This document shows positions 17,707 through 26,823 of a stretch of DNA of 64,000 bases, piece by piece. The first letter of the stretch is position 1. The number at the start of each line of letters is the position of its first letter. The stretch spans positions 1-64,000 of the forward strand of contig NZ_BOOY01000022.1 in the NCBI RefSeq assembly GCF_016863475.1. Reading direction: 5' to 3'. The notes under the pieces were generated by a model that was not told where the DNA came from, ran no database searches, and saw only the letters and a program-made list of their open reading frames with translations. This stretch comes from Spirilliplanes yamanashiensis. GTDB lineage: Bacteria; Actinomycetota; Actinomycetes; Mycobacteriales; Micromonosporaceae. The position numbers and the translations under genes were made by a program.

Positions 17707-19110
17707 GTGACCGCAACCGTTGCACAGCTCGACACCTGGCTCCGCACCGAGCTGCCCCGGCTCAACCGAGCCGTGCTGTTCGATGCCGCCCCCTCCGGCA
17801 CCGTCGCCGCCGGCCTCGCCCGCGACGTCCTGCCCCTCCTGCCCGACCCCGCCGACCTCACCACCCTCGACGCCCGCCGCCTCGTCATCGGCCTGGGCTT
17901 CGCCGGCGCCTCCATCGCCCGGCACCACCAGGAACACCACCCCGAGCGCAAGGCCGACCCCCTCGCCTCGTTCGCCGGGCTCACCGCCCGCGGGCGCAGC
18001 TTCCCCGACTACTTCGCCGCCCTCGCCGAGGCCGCCGGCGACGGGCACTACCAGCGCGAGACGTACGCGTCGATCGTGCTCTGGAACGTGCCCACCACCG
18101 AGGTCCGCGTCGGCGGCGTCGCCCTCGCCCGGCTGCCCGGGGTGTTCGAGGACGGCCTGATCCGCTCCTACACCGGCGACCCCGGCGAGGAGTGGTTCTT
18201 CGAGCTGGTCAAGAAGGGCCAGACGATCGAGGCGGGCGCCAACGCCCTGCTCGAACCCATCAGCGACGGCCTCGTCGACCCGTGCGAACCCGACGGGCTC
18301 GACCGGGTCCGCCTCGCCACCCGCCTCATCGAGGAGCTGCGCGCGCTGTTCCTCGACTTCGCCAACCCCACCGGCGAGCGCGGCATGGAACCCGAGTACT
18401 TCATGGACGTGTTCCGGCAGTACGCCGTGCACTGGCGCCCCGGCGACATCCCGCCCAGCGGCGCCCTCGACGTCGACGCCCTCAAGCGCGACTTCCTGCT
18501 CGGCATCGGCTACCCCGGCTACGACCGGCACGTCGCCAAGCTCGAACCGGCGCTGCTGCGCGACGAGTGGACCGCCCTGCACCGGCTCATGCAGCGCCCG
18601 CCGCTGCCCGAGACCGTGCTGCGCCGCGCCGGCGTCGCCCCCGAGCACCTCGCCGAGCTGACCGCGCCCGCCCTCGCCGGCATCGTCGCCGCGCACCCCG
18701 CGCTCGTCGACTGGTACCTGCTGCTGTCCGCGCACGCCCGGGCCGCCGGAGCGCACCTCATGCTCAGCAAGCGGTTCCTGTTCAACCCGCAGCGCGGCCG
18801 CGACTCCAGCGGCATCGGCGACAAGGAGCTCGTCTCCAACCGCAGCGGCACCACCGGCATGGACGAGTCGTTCCTCGACCGGCTCACCCGGGTGCGCCGC
18901 GCCCACCTGCTCGCCCCGCTGCGGCGTACCCCCGCGGTCGTGAGCGCCGGCGACGTGAAGCCGCCGCGCGCCGACGACATCGAGGTGGTCATGGTCATCG
19001 GCGGCCGGACCGTCCGCGGCAGCCGGCAGCTGCCCGCCCTCGCCGACGGCGCCCCGCGGCCCCGCCGGCGTGACCCGCACCCCAACGCACGACAGGTGGA
19101 GGACGCATGA
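17707..19110 (+). CDS. PrnB-like (DUF1864) putative heme protein
   Basis: A 467-residue protein whose closest match in my memory is the monodechloroaminopyrrolnitrin synthase PrnB family, which has an indoleamine/tryptophan 2,3-dioxygenase-type heme fold. Shared landmarks are VLWN-PT (125-130) followed by RSYTGDPGE (153-161), and near the C-terminus AHLML (349-353) then SGTTGMDESFLDRLTRVR. His350 lines up with the PrnB segment I believe supplies the axial heme ligand. It is about 100 residues longer than PrnB and ends in a basic tail. Start GTG 17707 has GGGAGG 6 nt upstream; an in-frame ATG at 17668 lacks one. The stop overlaps the kinase gene by 4 nt, so it heads a four-gene signalling operon. 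No pyrrolnitrin genes (prnA, C, D) are nearby. Family call moderately sure; role unknown. Confidence 0.62.
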   Translation: MTATVAQLDTWLRTELPRLNRAVLFDAAPSGTVAAGLARDVLPLLPDPADLTTLDARRLVIGLGFAGASIARHHQEHHPERKADPLASFAGLTARGRSFPDYFAALAEAAGDGHYQRETYASIVLWNVPTTEVRVGGVALARLPGVFEDGLIRSYTGDPGEEWFFELVKKGQTIEAGANALLEPISDGLVDPCEPDGLDRVRLATRLIEELRALFLDFANPTGERGMEPEYFMDVFRQYAVHWRPGDIPPSGALDVDALKRDFLLGIGYPGYDRHVAKLEPALLRDEWTALHRLMQRPPLPETVLRRAGVAPEHLAELTAPALAGIVAAHPALVDWYLLLSAHARAAGAHLMLSKRFLFNPQRGRDSSGIGDKELVSNRSGTTGMDESFLDRLTRVRRAHLLAPLRRTPAVVSAGDVKPPRADDIEVVMVIGGRTVRGSRQLPALADGAPRPRRRDPHPNARQVEDA

Positions 19111-20246
19111 CGGATGTCCGGAGCACGCTCGTCGGCCAGGAACAGCTCATGGCCCTGCTCGACAACACCTCGGCCGTCATCTACATGCGGGACACCGAGG
19201 GCCGCTACATGGTCGTCAACCGCGAGTACGAGCGGCTGTTCGGCGTGCAGCGGGAGAACATCGTCGGGCTCACCGACCACGACCTGTTCCCGAAGGACGT
19301 GGCCGACGCGTTCCGGGCGAACGACCTCATGGCCATCTCGCTCGGCAGCCCCGTGCGGATGGAGGAGATCGCCCCCGGCGACGACGGGGTGCGCACGTAC
19401 ATCACGGTCAAGTTCCCGCTGATGGACGCCAACGGGCACCCGTACGCCATCGCCGGCATCTCCACCGAGATCACCGAGCGCAAGCGGGCCGAGGAGGAGG
19501 TGCGCCGGCTCAACGAGGAGCTGGAGCTGCGCGTCAAGCAGCGCACCGCCGAGCTGGAGGCGTCGACGAAGGAGCTGGACGCCTTCGCGTACTCCGTCTC
19601 CCACGACCTCCGCGCCCCGCTGCGCTCGCTGGCCGGCTTCAGCGAGGTGCTCCAGGAGGACTACGCCGACAAGCTCGACGCCACCGGCCTGCGCTACCTC
19701 GAACGCATCGAGGCCAACGCCACCCGGATGGCGCAGATGATCGACGACCTGCTCAACCTGTCCCGCGCCACCCGGGTCGAGCTGCGCCGCGAACACGTCG
19801 ACATCAGCGCCACCGCCCGGGAGGTGCTCGCCGACCTGGCCGACGCCCACCCCGACCGCACCGTCGACGCCGTCGTCGACGACGGGCTCACCACCACCGG
19901 CGACCCCGACCTCATCCGCCTCGTCTTCCTCAACCTGCTCGGCAACGCCTGGAAGTTCACCGCGAAGCGCAGCGACGCCCGCATCCGCGTCGGTAACGTC
20001 GCCCACGAGGACGGCCCCGTCCTCGCCGTCAGCGACAACGGCGCCGGCTTCGACATGCGGTACGCCGCCAAGCTGTTCGACCCGTTCCAGCGGCTGCACG
20101 CCGCCACCGACTTCGAGGGCACCGGCATCGGCCTGGCCATCGTCAACCGGATCGTGCAGCGGCACGGCGGCGTCGTCTGGGCGGCCAGCGAGCCCGGCGA
20201 CGGCGCCACCTTCTACCTGCGCTTCGAGGACCTGGGGGAGAAGTGA
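19107..20246 (+). CDS. PAS-domain sensor histidine kinase
   Basis: A 379-residue soluble kinase with no membrane segment. A PAS domain occupies about residues 12-125, a coiled-coil linker 125-155, HisKA with FAYSVSHDLRAPLRSLAGFS (phospho-acceptor His166) follows, and HATPase_c about 230-375 has N, G1 (DNGAGFD) and G2 (GTGIGLAIV) boxes. The HisKA type resembles the kinase module of phytochrome-like proteins, but there is no GAF or PHY domain. ATG 19107 overlaps the PrnB-like gene stop, and its own stop overlaps the response regulator start. The PAS may sense a ligand, oxygen or redox state in the cytoplasm. Confidence 0.93.
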   Translation: MTDVRSTLVGQEQLMALLDNTSAVIYMRDTEGRYMVVNREYERLFGVQRENIVGLTDHDLFPKDVADAFRANDLMAISLGSPVRMEEIAPGDDGVRTYITVKFPLMDANGHPYAIAGISTEITERKRAEEEVRRLNEELELRVKQRTAELEASTKELDAFAYSVSHDLRAPLRSLAGFSEVLQEDYADKLDATGLRYLERIEANATRMAQMIDDLLNLSRATRVELRREHVDISATAREVLADLADAHPDRTVDAVVDDGLTTTGDPDLIRLVFLNLLGNAWKFTAKRSDARIRVGNVAHEDGPVLAVSDNGAGFDMRYAAKLFDPFQRLHAATDFEGTGIGLAIVNRIVQRHGGVVWAASEPGDGATFYLRFEDLGEK

Positions 20247-20695
20247 TGAACGGCGGCCCCATCCTGCTCGTCGAGGACAACCCGGACGACGTGCTGTTCA
20301 CCGTGCGCGCGTTCGAGAAGAACAAGATGCAGAACGAGGTGGTCGTCGCCGGCGACGGCGAGGAGGCCCTGTCGTACCTGCTGCCCCCGGGCGGCGAACC
20401 CGGCCTGGTGCCCTCACTGGTGCTGCTCGACGTCAAGCTGCCCAAGATCGACGGGCTGGAGGTGCTGCGCCGCATCCGGTCCGACCCGCGCACCGCCGCG
20501 CTGCCCGTCGTCGTGCTCACCACGTCCAGCGAGGAACGCGACATCGTGGAGAGCTACCGGCTCGGCGCCAACAGCTTCGTCCGCAAGCCCGTCGTGTTCA
20601 ACGAGTTCCTCGACGCCACCAACGTGCTCGGCGTCTACTGGCTGCTCGTCAACGAGCCCGCACCGTCGTGGCGTGGCGGCGAGGCGCAGGCGTGA
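20246..20695 (+). CDS. Single-domain response regulator (Rcp1-like)
   Basis: A 149-residue stand-alone receiver domain. It has the acidic pair in LLVEDNPDDVLF, phospho-acceptor Asp62 in LLDVKLPKIDG, the Thr switch VVLTTSS and Lys in FVRKPV. It lacks an output domain, resembling Rcp1-type phosphorelay intermediates that accompany phytochrome-like kinases. ATG 20246 is preferred over GTG 20243 because GGGGGAG ends 5 nt before it. The stop overlaps the hybrid-kinase start by 4 nt. It probably shuttles phosphate between the two kinases or to an unlinked target. Confidence 0.92.
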   Translation: MNGGPILLVEDNPDDVLFTVRAFEKNKMQNEVVVAGDGEEALSYLLPPGGEPGLVPSLVLLDVKLPKIDGLEVLRRIRSDPRTAALPVVVLTTSSEERDIVESYRLGANSFVRKPVVFNEFLDATNVLGVYWLLVNEPAPSWRGGEAQA

Positions 20696-22656
20696 CCGTC
20701 TCGCTGCTGATCGTCGAGGACAGTGACGACGACGCCCTGCTCATCCTGCGGCAGTTCCAGCGCGCCGGCGTCGCCGTCGAGCACACGCGGGTCGAGACGG
20801 CCGAGGACCTCGCCGCCGCCCTGGAGCGGTGCTGCCCCGACGTCGTGCTCAGCGACTACAACATGCCGATGTTCAACGCCCGCGAGGCGCTCGACCTCGT
20901 GCAGGCCACCGGGCTGGACATCCCGTTCATCCTGGTCTCCGGCGAGGTCGGCGAGGAGACCGCCGCCGCGCTCATGAAGGCCGGCGCCCACGACTTCGTG
21001 CTCAAGGACCGGCTCGCCCGGCTCGTGCCCGCCGTCCAGCGCGAGATCGGCGAGGCCGAGGACCGCCGGCGGCGCCGCTCCGCCGAGTCCGCGCTGCGCA
21101 AGAGCGAGGAACGCTTCCGCCTGCTCGCCGAGCACGCCCAGGACGTCATCTTCCGGTTCCGCTGGCTGCCCGCCCCCGACCTCGACTACGTCAGCCCCGC
21201 CGTCGAGAACATCCTCGGCTTCACCCCCGCCGAGCTGCGCGCCGAACCGATGAACCTGCTCGACCTCGTCGAGCCCGAGGACCGCGACGCCATCAAGGCG
21301 TCCTGGCGCTCGCCCGACCCCGAGTCGCTGGCGTTCCGCTGCCGCCGCAAGGACGGCCAGCTGGTCTGGATGGAACAGCGCGCCTCCGCCGTCGTCGACG
21401 CCGACGGCCACGTCGCGTACGTCGAGGGCATCCTGCGCGACGCCACCGAGCGGATGCTCGCCGAGGAGGAACGCGCCCGGCTCGAACACCAGCTGCGGCA
21501 GAACGAACGGCTCGACTCCCTCGGCCACCTCGCCGGCGGCGTCGCCCACGACTTCAACAACCTGCTCGCCGTCATCACCGGCTACTGCGGCATGCTCGCC
21601 GACTCGCTGCCCGAGCACGACCCGTCCCTGGACGACATCGAGGGCATCCGCAAGGCCGCCGAACGCGGCGCCGCCCTCACCCGGCAGCTGCTCATCTTCA
21701 GCCGGCTCGAACCGTCCCGGCTGGAGACCGTCGACCTCAACACCGTCGTCGCCGAGACCCGCGACCTGCTCAGCCGCACCCTCGGCGAGGACATCGAGTT
21801 CAGCGCCGAACTGGACCCGCAGCTCGCCGCCGTCACCGTGGACCGCACCAAGATGGAACAGGTCCTGGTCAACCTCATCGTCAACGCCCGCGCCGCCATG
21901 CCCACCGGCGGGCGCATCACCATCCGGACCGAGAACCTCACCCTCAGCGGGGCGCCGCTGTCCGACATCAGCGCGTACGGCCGGGAGGTCGCCGCCGTCG
22001 GCCGCCGCATCGTGGCGCTCAGCGTCGCCGACACCGGCGCCGGGATGCCGCCCGAGGTGCTCAGCCGCGCCTTCGAGCCGTTCTTCACCACCCGGCCGCG
22101 CGGCCAGGGCACCGGGCTGGGGCTCGCCACCGCGTACGGGGTCATCACCGACGCCGGCGGCCACATCGCCCTCGACTCCGAGCCGGGCCGCGGCACCACC
22201 GTGCGCGTCTACCTGCCCGCCGCCGCCCGCGACACCACCCGCACCGACCCGGCCGCCACCGACGCCCCGCGCGGCGAGGGCCAGTCCGTGCTGCTCGTCG
22301 AGGACGAGGACGCCGTCCGCGAGGTCGTGCTGCGCATCCTCACCCGCTCCGGGTACCGGGTGCGCCAGGTCGGCGCGCCCCTGGAAGCGCTCAAGATCTT
22401 CTCGGCCGGGCCCGAGCAGTTCGACGTGCTGCTCACCGACATCGTCATGCCCGGCATGTACGGCACCGAGCTGGCCGCGTCGCTGCGCGAGATCCGGCCG
22501 TCCCTGCCCGTGCTGTTCATGTCCGGCTACACCGCCGGCCCCGCTCCCGGCGGCCAGGAACTGCCCTCCGACGGCTCGCTGCTGTACAAGCCGTTCGACC
22601 GCAAGACCCTGCTCACCGCCCTGCACCGGGTGCTGAACGGGGTCCGGCACAGCTGA
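20692..22656 (+). CDS. Hybrid histidine kinase (REC-PAS-HisKA-HATPase-REC)
   Basis: A 654-residue cytoplasmic protein. The N-terminal receiver (1-120) has acceptor Asp55 in VVLSDYNMPM, a PAS domain spans about 135-255, HisKA has GGVAHDFNNLLAV with His286, HATPase follows to about 510, and a second receiver ends the protein (VLLVEDEDAVREVV, then LLTDIVMPGMYGTEL). No DNA-binding output is present, so it likely feeds a phosphorelay. GTG 20692 overlaps the response regulator stop. Transcription ends at the strong hairpin immediately after its stop. Confidence 0.93.
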   Translation: MTVSLLIVEDSDDDALLILRQFQRAGVAVEHTRVETAEDLAAALERCCPDVVLSDYNMPMFNAREALDLVQATGLDIPFILVSGEVGEETAAALMKAGAHDFVLKDRLARLVPAVQREIGEAEDRRRRRSAESALRKSEERFRLLAEHAQDVIFRFRWLPAPDLDYVSPAVENILGFTPAELRAEPMNLLDLVEPEDRDAIKASWRSPDPESLAFRCRRKDGQLVWMEQRASAVVDADGHVAYVEGILRDATERMLAEEERARLEHQLRQNERLDSLGHLAGGVAHDFNNLLAVITGYCGMLADSLPEHDPSLDDIEGIRKAAERGAALTRQLLIFSRLEPSRLETVDLNTVVAETRDLLSRTLGEDIEFSAELDPQLAAVTVDRTKMEQVLVNLIVNARAAMPTGGRITIRTENLTLSGAPLSDISAYGREVAAVGRRIVALSVADTGAGMPPEVLSRAFEPFFTTRPRGQGTGLGLATAYGVITDAGGHIALDSEPGRGTTVRVYLPAAARDTTRTDPAATDAPRGEGQSVLLVEDEDAVREVVLRILTRSGYRVRQVGAPLEALKIFSAGPEQFDVLLTDIVMPGMYGTELAASLREIRPSLPVLFMSGYTAGPAPGGQELPSDGSLLYKPFDRKTLLTALHRVLNGVRHS

Positions 22657-22694
22657 CGATGCCCGGCCCCCCACGCGGGGAACCGGGCATCGTC
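22655..22694. terminator. Bidirectional hairpin terminator
   Basis: GACGATGCCCGG (22655-22666) and CCGGGCATCGTC (22683-22694) form a perfect 12-bp stem between the convergent hybrid-kinase and helicase genes, so it may serve both. Confidence 0.7.
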
Positions 22695-22708
22695 GTGCGA
22701 CTGTCGCG

Positions 22709-24325
22709 TCAGTGCGTGCGCGCCGGGCGGCGGCGGTCCTGCTCGAACCGGCCACCCTCCGGGCGGGCCGCGGCGCGCGGACCGTCGAAGCGGGCGCCGG
22801 CCGCCGGCCGGTCGGTGCGCTCGGTGCGGACCCGGTCGGCGAACCGCCGCTCGCCCCCACCGAACCCGGCCCGGTCGCCGCCGAACGGCTTGTCACCGTA
22901 CGTGCGCTCGCCGCGCGGCCGGTCCGCCCACGGGCGGTCGCCGCCGCTGCGCGGGGCGTGCCCGCCCCGGTCGCGGTCCTGGAAGCGGCCGCGCGGGCGG
23001 TCACCGGCGTCGCGGCGCGGGCGGCGCTGCGGCTCCGGCTCCTCCTTCACCGGCACGCCGCTGGGCTCGCGGGCCCCGGTCAGCGCGGCCAGCGACTCGT
23101 CGCCCGCCTTGCAGCGCAGCTGCGACGGCTCCACGCCGGCCTTCTCCATCATCGAGATCGTGCTGCGCCGCTGCTTCGGCAGCACCAGCGTCGCCACCGC
23201 GCCCGACTCGCCCGCGCGCGCCGTGCGGCCCGCCCGGTGCAGGTAGTCCTTCGGGTCCTTCGGCGGGTCCACGTGCACGACCAGCGAGACGCCGTCGACG
23301 TGGATGCCGCGGGCGGCCACGTCGGTGGCGACCAGCACGTTCGTCCGGCCCTCCTTGAACTCGGCCAGCGTGCGGGTGCGCACCCGCTGCGTCTTGCCGC
23401 CGTGCAGGGCACCCGCCCGGACGCCGACCTCCCGCAGCTGACCCACCAGGCGGTCCACGCCGAGCTGGGTGCGGGCGAACACCATCGTCTTGCCCGGCCG
23501 CGACGCGATCGCCGCCGTCACCTTGAACTTGTCCTGCGGCGGGATCAGCAGGACGTGGTGCTCCATCGTCGTGACGCTCGCCTCGGCCGGGGCCGTCGAG
23601 TGCGTCACCGGGTCCGTCATGAACCGCTTCACCAGGGCGTCCACGTCGCCGTCGAGCGTCGCCGAGAACAGCAGCCGCTGGCTGCCCTCCGGGGTCTTCT
23701 CCAGCAGCTCGGTCACCTCGGGCAGGAAGCCCATGTCGGCCATCTGGTCGGCCTCGTCCAGCACCGTGACCTCGATCTCGTCGAGGCTGCACGCGCCCCG
23801 CTCGATCAGGTCCTTCAGCCGGCCCGGCGTCGCCACCATGACCTCGACGCCGCGGCGCAGCGCGTCCAGCTGCCGGTCGTACGGCACGCCGCCGACCGCG
23901 GTCTTCAGGAACACGCCGATCGACTTGCCGAGCGGCAGCAGCGCGTCGTTGACCTGCATGGCCAGCTCGCGCGTCGGGACCAGGATCAGCGCCTTCGGGT
24001 GGTGCGGGGCGGCCTTGCCGCCCTGGGCGACGCGGGCCAGCACCGGCAGCCCGAACGCCAGCGTCTTGCCGGAGCCCGTCTGCCCGCGGCCGAGCACGTC
24101 GCGGCCCGCGACCGCGTCCGGGATCGTGGCGGACTGGATGTCGAACGGGGTGGTGATGCCCTCCCGCGCCAGCGCCCGCACCAGGTCGCGGGGCAGGCCG
24201 AAGTCGCCGAAGCTCGCCGTCGCCGGGGCCGCCGTCTCCGGAAGGTCTGTCTGGATGCTGTCCGCGGCCTCGACGGGGGTGTCGAGAACGGACGGGAACG
24301 TGCTGGGGTCAGCGAAAATGCTCAA
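22709..24325 (-). CDS. DEAD-box RNA helicase
   Basis: A 538-residue ATP-dependent RNA helicase. A Q-motif region (FGDFGLPRDLVRAL, then PFDIQSATIPDAVAGRD) is followed by motif I GQTGSGKT, motif II DEAD (VLDEADQM), motif III SAT, and HRAGRTARAG (motif VI). After residue 420 comes a basic, Arg/Gly/Asp-rich low-complexity tail of about 110 residues, typical of RhlE-like cold-shock or ribosome-assembly helicases. The start is taken as TTG 24325, five bases after AGAGAGG; an upstream in-frame TTG at 24349 would add eight residues. Confidence 0.9.
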   Translation of the reverse strand: MSIFADPSTFPSVLDTPVEAADSIQTDLPETAAPATASFGDFGLPRDLVRALAREGITTPFDIQSATIPDAVAGRDVLGRGQTGSGKTLAFGLPVLARVAQGGKAAPHHPKALILVPTRELAMQVNDALLPLGKSIGVFLKTAVGGVPYDRQLDALRRGVEVMVATPGRLKDLIERGACSLDEIEVTVLDEADQMADMGFLPEVTELLEKTPEGSQRLLFSATLDGDVDALVKRFMTDPVTHSTAPAEASVTTMEHHVLLIPPQDKFKVTAAIASRPGKTMVFARTQLGVDRLVGQLREVGVRAGALHGGKTQRVRTRTLAEFKEGRTNVLVATDVAARGIHVDGVSLVVHVDPPKDPKDYLHRAGRTARAGESGAVATLVLPKQRRSTISMMEKAGVEPSQLRCKAGDESLAALTGAREPSGVPVKEEPEPQRRPRRDAGDRPRGRFQDRDRGGHAPRSGGDRPWADRPRGERTYGDKPFGGDRAGFGGGERRFADRVRTERTDRPAAGARFDGPRAAARPEGGRFEQDRRRPARTH

Positions 24326-24531
24326 CGGAACCTCTCTACGGGGGCGCAATCCCGCATGTGGCCCGCCGCGGCTTGGGGGAGGTGAGGTTTGCCGCTGATC
24401 GCCCGCAGATGCGCCCGGTGGCGGGGCCGTGTGCCCACGCCGAATGAATAACTCGGAACAGTGTACGGGTCAACGCAACTCGGACGGTTCGCATTCCACC
24501 CGGTCGTGGCAGGACTCACCCGCCCCGGCCG

Positions 24532-26718
24532 CTACTGGCCGAACCCGCCGAACAGCCCCGACATCATGTTCCCGGCCGCCAGCACCGCGATCACACTGAT
24601 GCCGACCAGCGCCAACAGCACCACCGCCATGATGATGACGACCTTGCGGTTGTTGCGGCTCGACTGCTGCTGACCGATGTCCGACCAACCCTGGTTCAGG
24701 ATGTGCCCCGTCAGCGACCCGGTGTTCTCCACCGCGTCGTGGTAGGCATGCGTCGGCACCGCCATGGTCCGGTCGCCGACCTCCAGCTCGCCCGCCTCGT
24801 AGACGGTCCCCCGCTGCGCCGGCACCACCTGCGTCGCCTCCGGCGCCCGCACCACCTGGGTGCGCGTCGCGTCCGGCTCCGCCGTCGCCTGCGCCTGGCC
24901 CTGGCCCTGGCCCTGGCGGGCCCCGCCGACCGCCGGCCACGCGCCGGTCGACTGGTAGATGCGCGGCTGCCCGCTGGTCGGCGCCGCCGGCGGCATCGAG
25001 TACGACGGCAGCGCGGCCGGCGGCTGTGATTCGGTCACGAACGAACTTCCACTTCTCGACAACGGCGCCTCGGACCGCCCCGGCACGGACGGCTCGCGCC
25101 GATCCTCCCCGACGCCCGCAACCCCACCACCACCGGAACCACCCCGCGACCCGGCATGCCCGGCGATGACGGGCATGGGGGGCATGGGCGGCATGGGTCC
25201 CGGTCCGGGCGGCACCGGTCCTGGGCCGGGGCCCGGCGGTACGGGGCTGGGGCCGGGGCCCGGAGGCACGGGGCTCGGTCCGGGGCCCGGCGGCACCGGG
25301 TCCGGTCCCGGTCCGGGCGGCGTCGGGTCCGGTCCTGGACCGGGCGGTGTCGGGCCGGGGACCGGCGGTGTCGGCGGCACCGGGCCGGGGCCTGGCGGGG
25401 TCGGCGGCATCGGGCCGGGTCCGGGCGGTGTCGGGCCGGGTCCGGGCGGTGTGGGGCCCGGGCCTGGCGGTGTGGGGCCCGGGCCTGGCGGTGTCGGGCC
25501 CGGGCCGGGTGGGGTGGGGCCGGGGACCGGCGGCGCCGGGCTCGGGGCCGGGCCCGGGGTGGGCGACGGTCCGGGATCCGGGGCCGGCTCCGGGTGGGGC
25601 GCCGGGCCCGGCTCGGGTGCCGGGTGCGGGACCGGGGCGGGCTCCGGTTCGGGCGCGGGCACCGGCTTCGGGGCAGGCCCGGGCCCGGGAACCGGCGCGG
25701 GCGGCGGCACCGGCGTGGGCGTCGGCTCGGGGATCGGCGCGGGCGACGGGCCCGGCTCGGAAGGCTGAGCCGCGCCATCGGCGGCGCCCTCCTCAGCGGC
25801 CGCCGAACCCGCGGTCCGGCCGGCGAACCAGTCGGCCCCCTCGTTCTTCACACTGAGCCGCGGGGCGGACCCGTTCGCCGACCCGGCCGCGCTGCTGCCG
25901 GCCGTGGCGGGCTTGTCGTCGGCCGGGGCCGGGCGGCCGTTGGCCTGGGCGGCGGCGGAGAGCCCACCGGCGCGGTACAGCTTCGCCTGCCCGGTGCTCT
26001 CGGTGAGGGCGCGGATCCCGGCGGCGTCGATCCGGCTGTCCACGGGACTGGCCCCGGGCACGGAGGCGGTAGCCCGCGTCTGCCCGGACGACCCGCCAAC
26101 CTCGCCTGACCGGTACGTGTGCGGCACGGGCCGCGTGCCCTCACCGGGCGGCAGCTCACCACCGTCCACCCCACCGGGAACCCGCACCCGCCCGCTCACG
26201 GACCCGGCCTCCCCGGGCACGGCACTGACGGGCGCGGCGCTCACGGGGGCGGAGCTGACCGGCGCGGCGCTGACGGGCGAGGAACTGAACGGCGAGCCAC
26301 TCACCGGCGCGGCGCTGTCCGGCGCGGCACTCACGGGCGCGGCGCTGTCGGGCGCGGCACTCGCCGAAGAAGCACTCACCGAAGAAGCACTCACCGAAGA
26401 ACTCACCGGCCCCTCACCCACCGGCGCACCCGACACCGGAGCGCCCGGCTCCGCGGCCGAGGGCAGACCCGACAGGGCAGCGCTGGAGGAAGAAGGCGGA
26501 GTCCCCGGCGTGGCGGAGTCGGTGGAGGTGTCCGTCGATGGGGCATTGCCGGCCCACAGGGCGCCCGGAGGCGGCGGCGCCGGCAGCTCGTAGACGTCCG
26601 ATTCATCCGCGGCAAGGGGAGCGGGGGCGGGTGCGGGCGCGGGTGTGCCGACCGGGGGCAGGGCGGCGAGCGGGGGGAGTTCCCCGCTGTCGTCCGGTGC
26701 CGGCTGGTGCTTGTGCAT
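24532..26718 (-). CDS. Proline-rich, low-complexity protein with C-terminal membrane anchor
   Basis: A 728-residue protein with no recognised globular domain over most of its length. There are Ser/Ala/Pro-rich repeats (APVSAAPDS-type, encoded near 26230-26400), a short non-repetitive segment, then more than 200 residues of Pro/Gly repeats with TPPGPGP units (25196-25770). A segment encoded around 24700-24880 (VYEAGELEVGDRTMAVPTHAYHDAVEN) looks more ordered, and a single membrane helix (VVIIMAVVLLALVGISVIAVL) ends the protein, followed by GGFGQ. This suggests a tail-anchored, mostly cytoplasmic disordered protein. Start ATG 26718 follows GGGAGG; GTG 26733 is the alternative. Function unknown. 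Confidence 0.75.
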   Translation of the reverse strand: MHKHQPAPDDSGELPPLAALPPVGTPAPAPAPAPLAADESDVYELPAPPPPGALWAGNAPSTDTSTDSATPGTPPSSSSAALSGLPSAAEPGAPVSGAPVGEGPVSSSVSASSVSASSASAAPDSAAPVSAAPDSAAPVSGSPFSSSPVSAAPVSSAPVSAAPVSAVPGEAGSVSGRVRVPGGVDGGELPPGEGTRPVPHTYRSGEVGGSSGQTRATASVPGASPVDSRIDAAGIRALTESTGQAKLYRAGGLSAAAQANGRPAPADDKPATAGSSAAGSANGSAPRLSVKNEGADWFAGRTAGSAAAEEGAADGAAQPSEPGPSPAPIPEPTPTPVPPPAPVPGPGPAPKPVPAPEPEPAPVPHPAPEPGPAPHPEPAPDPGPSPTPGPAPSPAPPVPGPTPPGPGPTPPGPGPTPPGPGPTPPGPGPTPPGPGPMPPTPPGPGPVPPTPPVPGPTPPGPGPDPTPPGPGPDPVPPGPGPSPVPPGPGPSPVPPGPGPGPVPPGPGPMPPMPPMPVIAGHAGSRGGSGGGGVAGVGEDRREPSVPGRSEAPLSRSGSSFVTESQPPAALPSYSMPPAAPTSGQPRIYQSTGAWPAVGGARQGQGQGQAQATAEPDATRTQVVRAPEATQVVPAQRGTVYEAGELEVGDRTMAVPTHAYHDAVENTGSLTGHILNQGWSDIGQQQSSRNNRKVVIIMAVVLLALVGISVIAVLAAGNMMSGLFGGFGQ
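25196..25530 (-). repeat. Tandem Pro/Gly-coding repeats
   Basis: Runs of about 21-nt units encode TPPGPGP-type heptads inside the proline-rich protein. The most regular copies lie about 25410-25520. The frame is kept throughout, so it is a coding minisatellite, not CRISPR. Confidence 0.75.
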
Positions 26719-26823
26719 GGGGCCTCCCACCACCGCCGAGCCGGCCGCGGGACGGGGCAGCCGGGCGCAGGCGCTTCCTGTCCTTACCGTGCCACATCCC
26801 GGCCGAAGATCACACCCCGCGGG

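Noticed and set aside
25196-25530. Regularly spaced tandem repeats that might suggest a CRISPR array.
   Set aside because: Units are contiguous without unique spacers and stay in one reading frame encoding Pro/Gly heptads; the same holds for 59453-59524.
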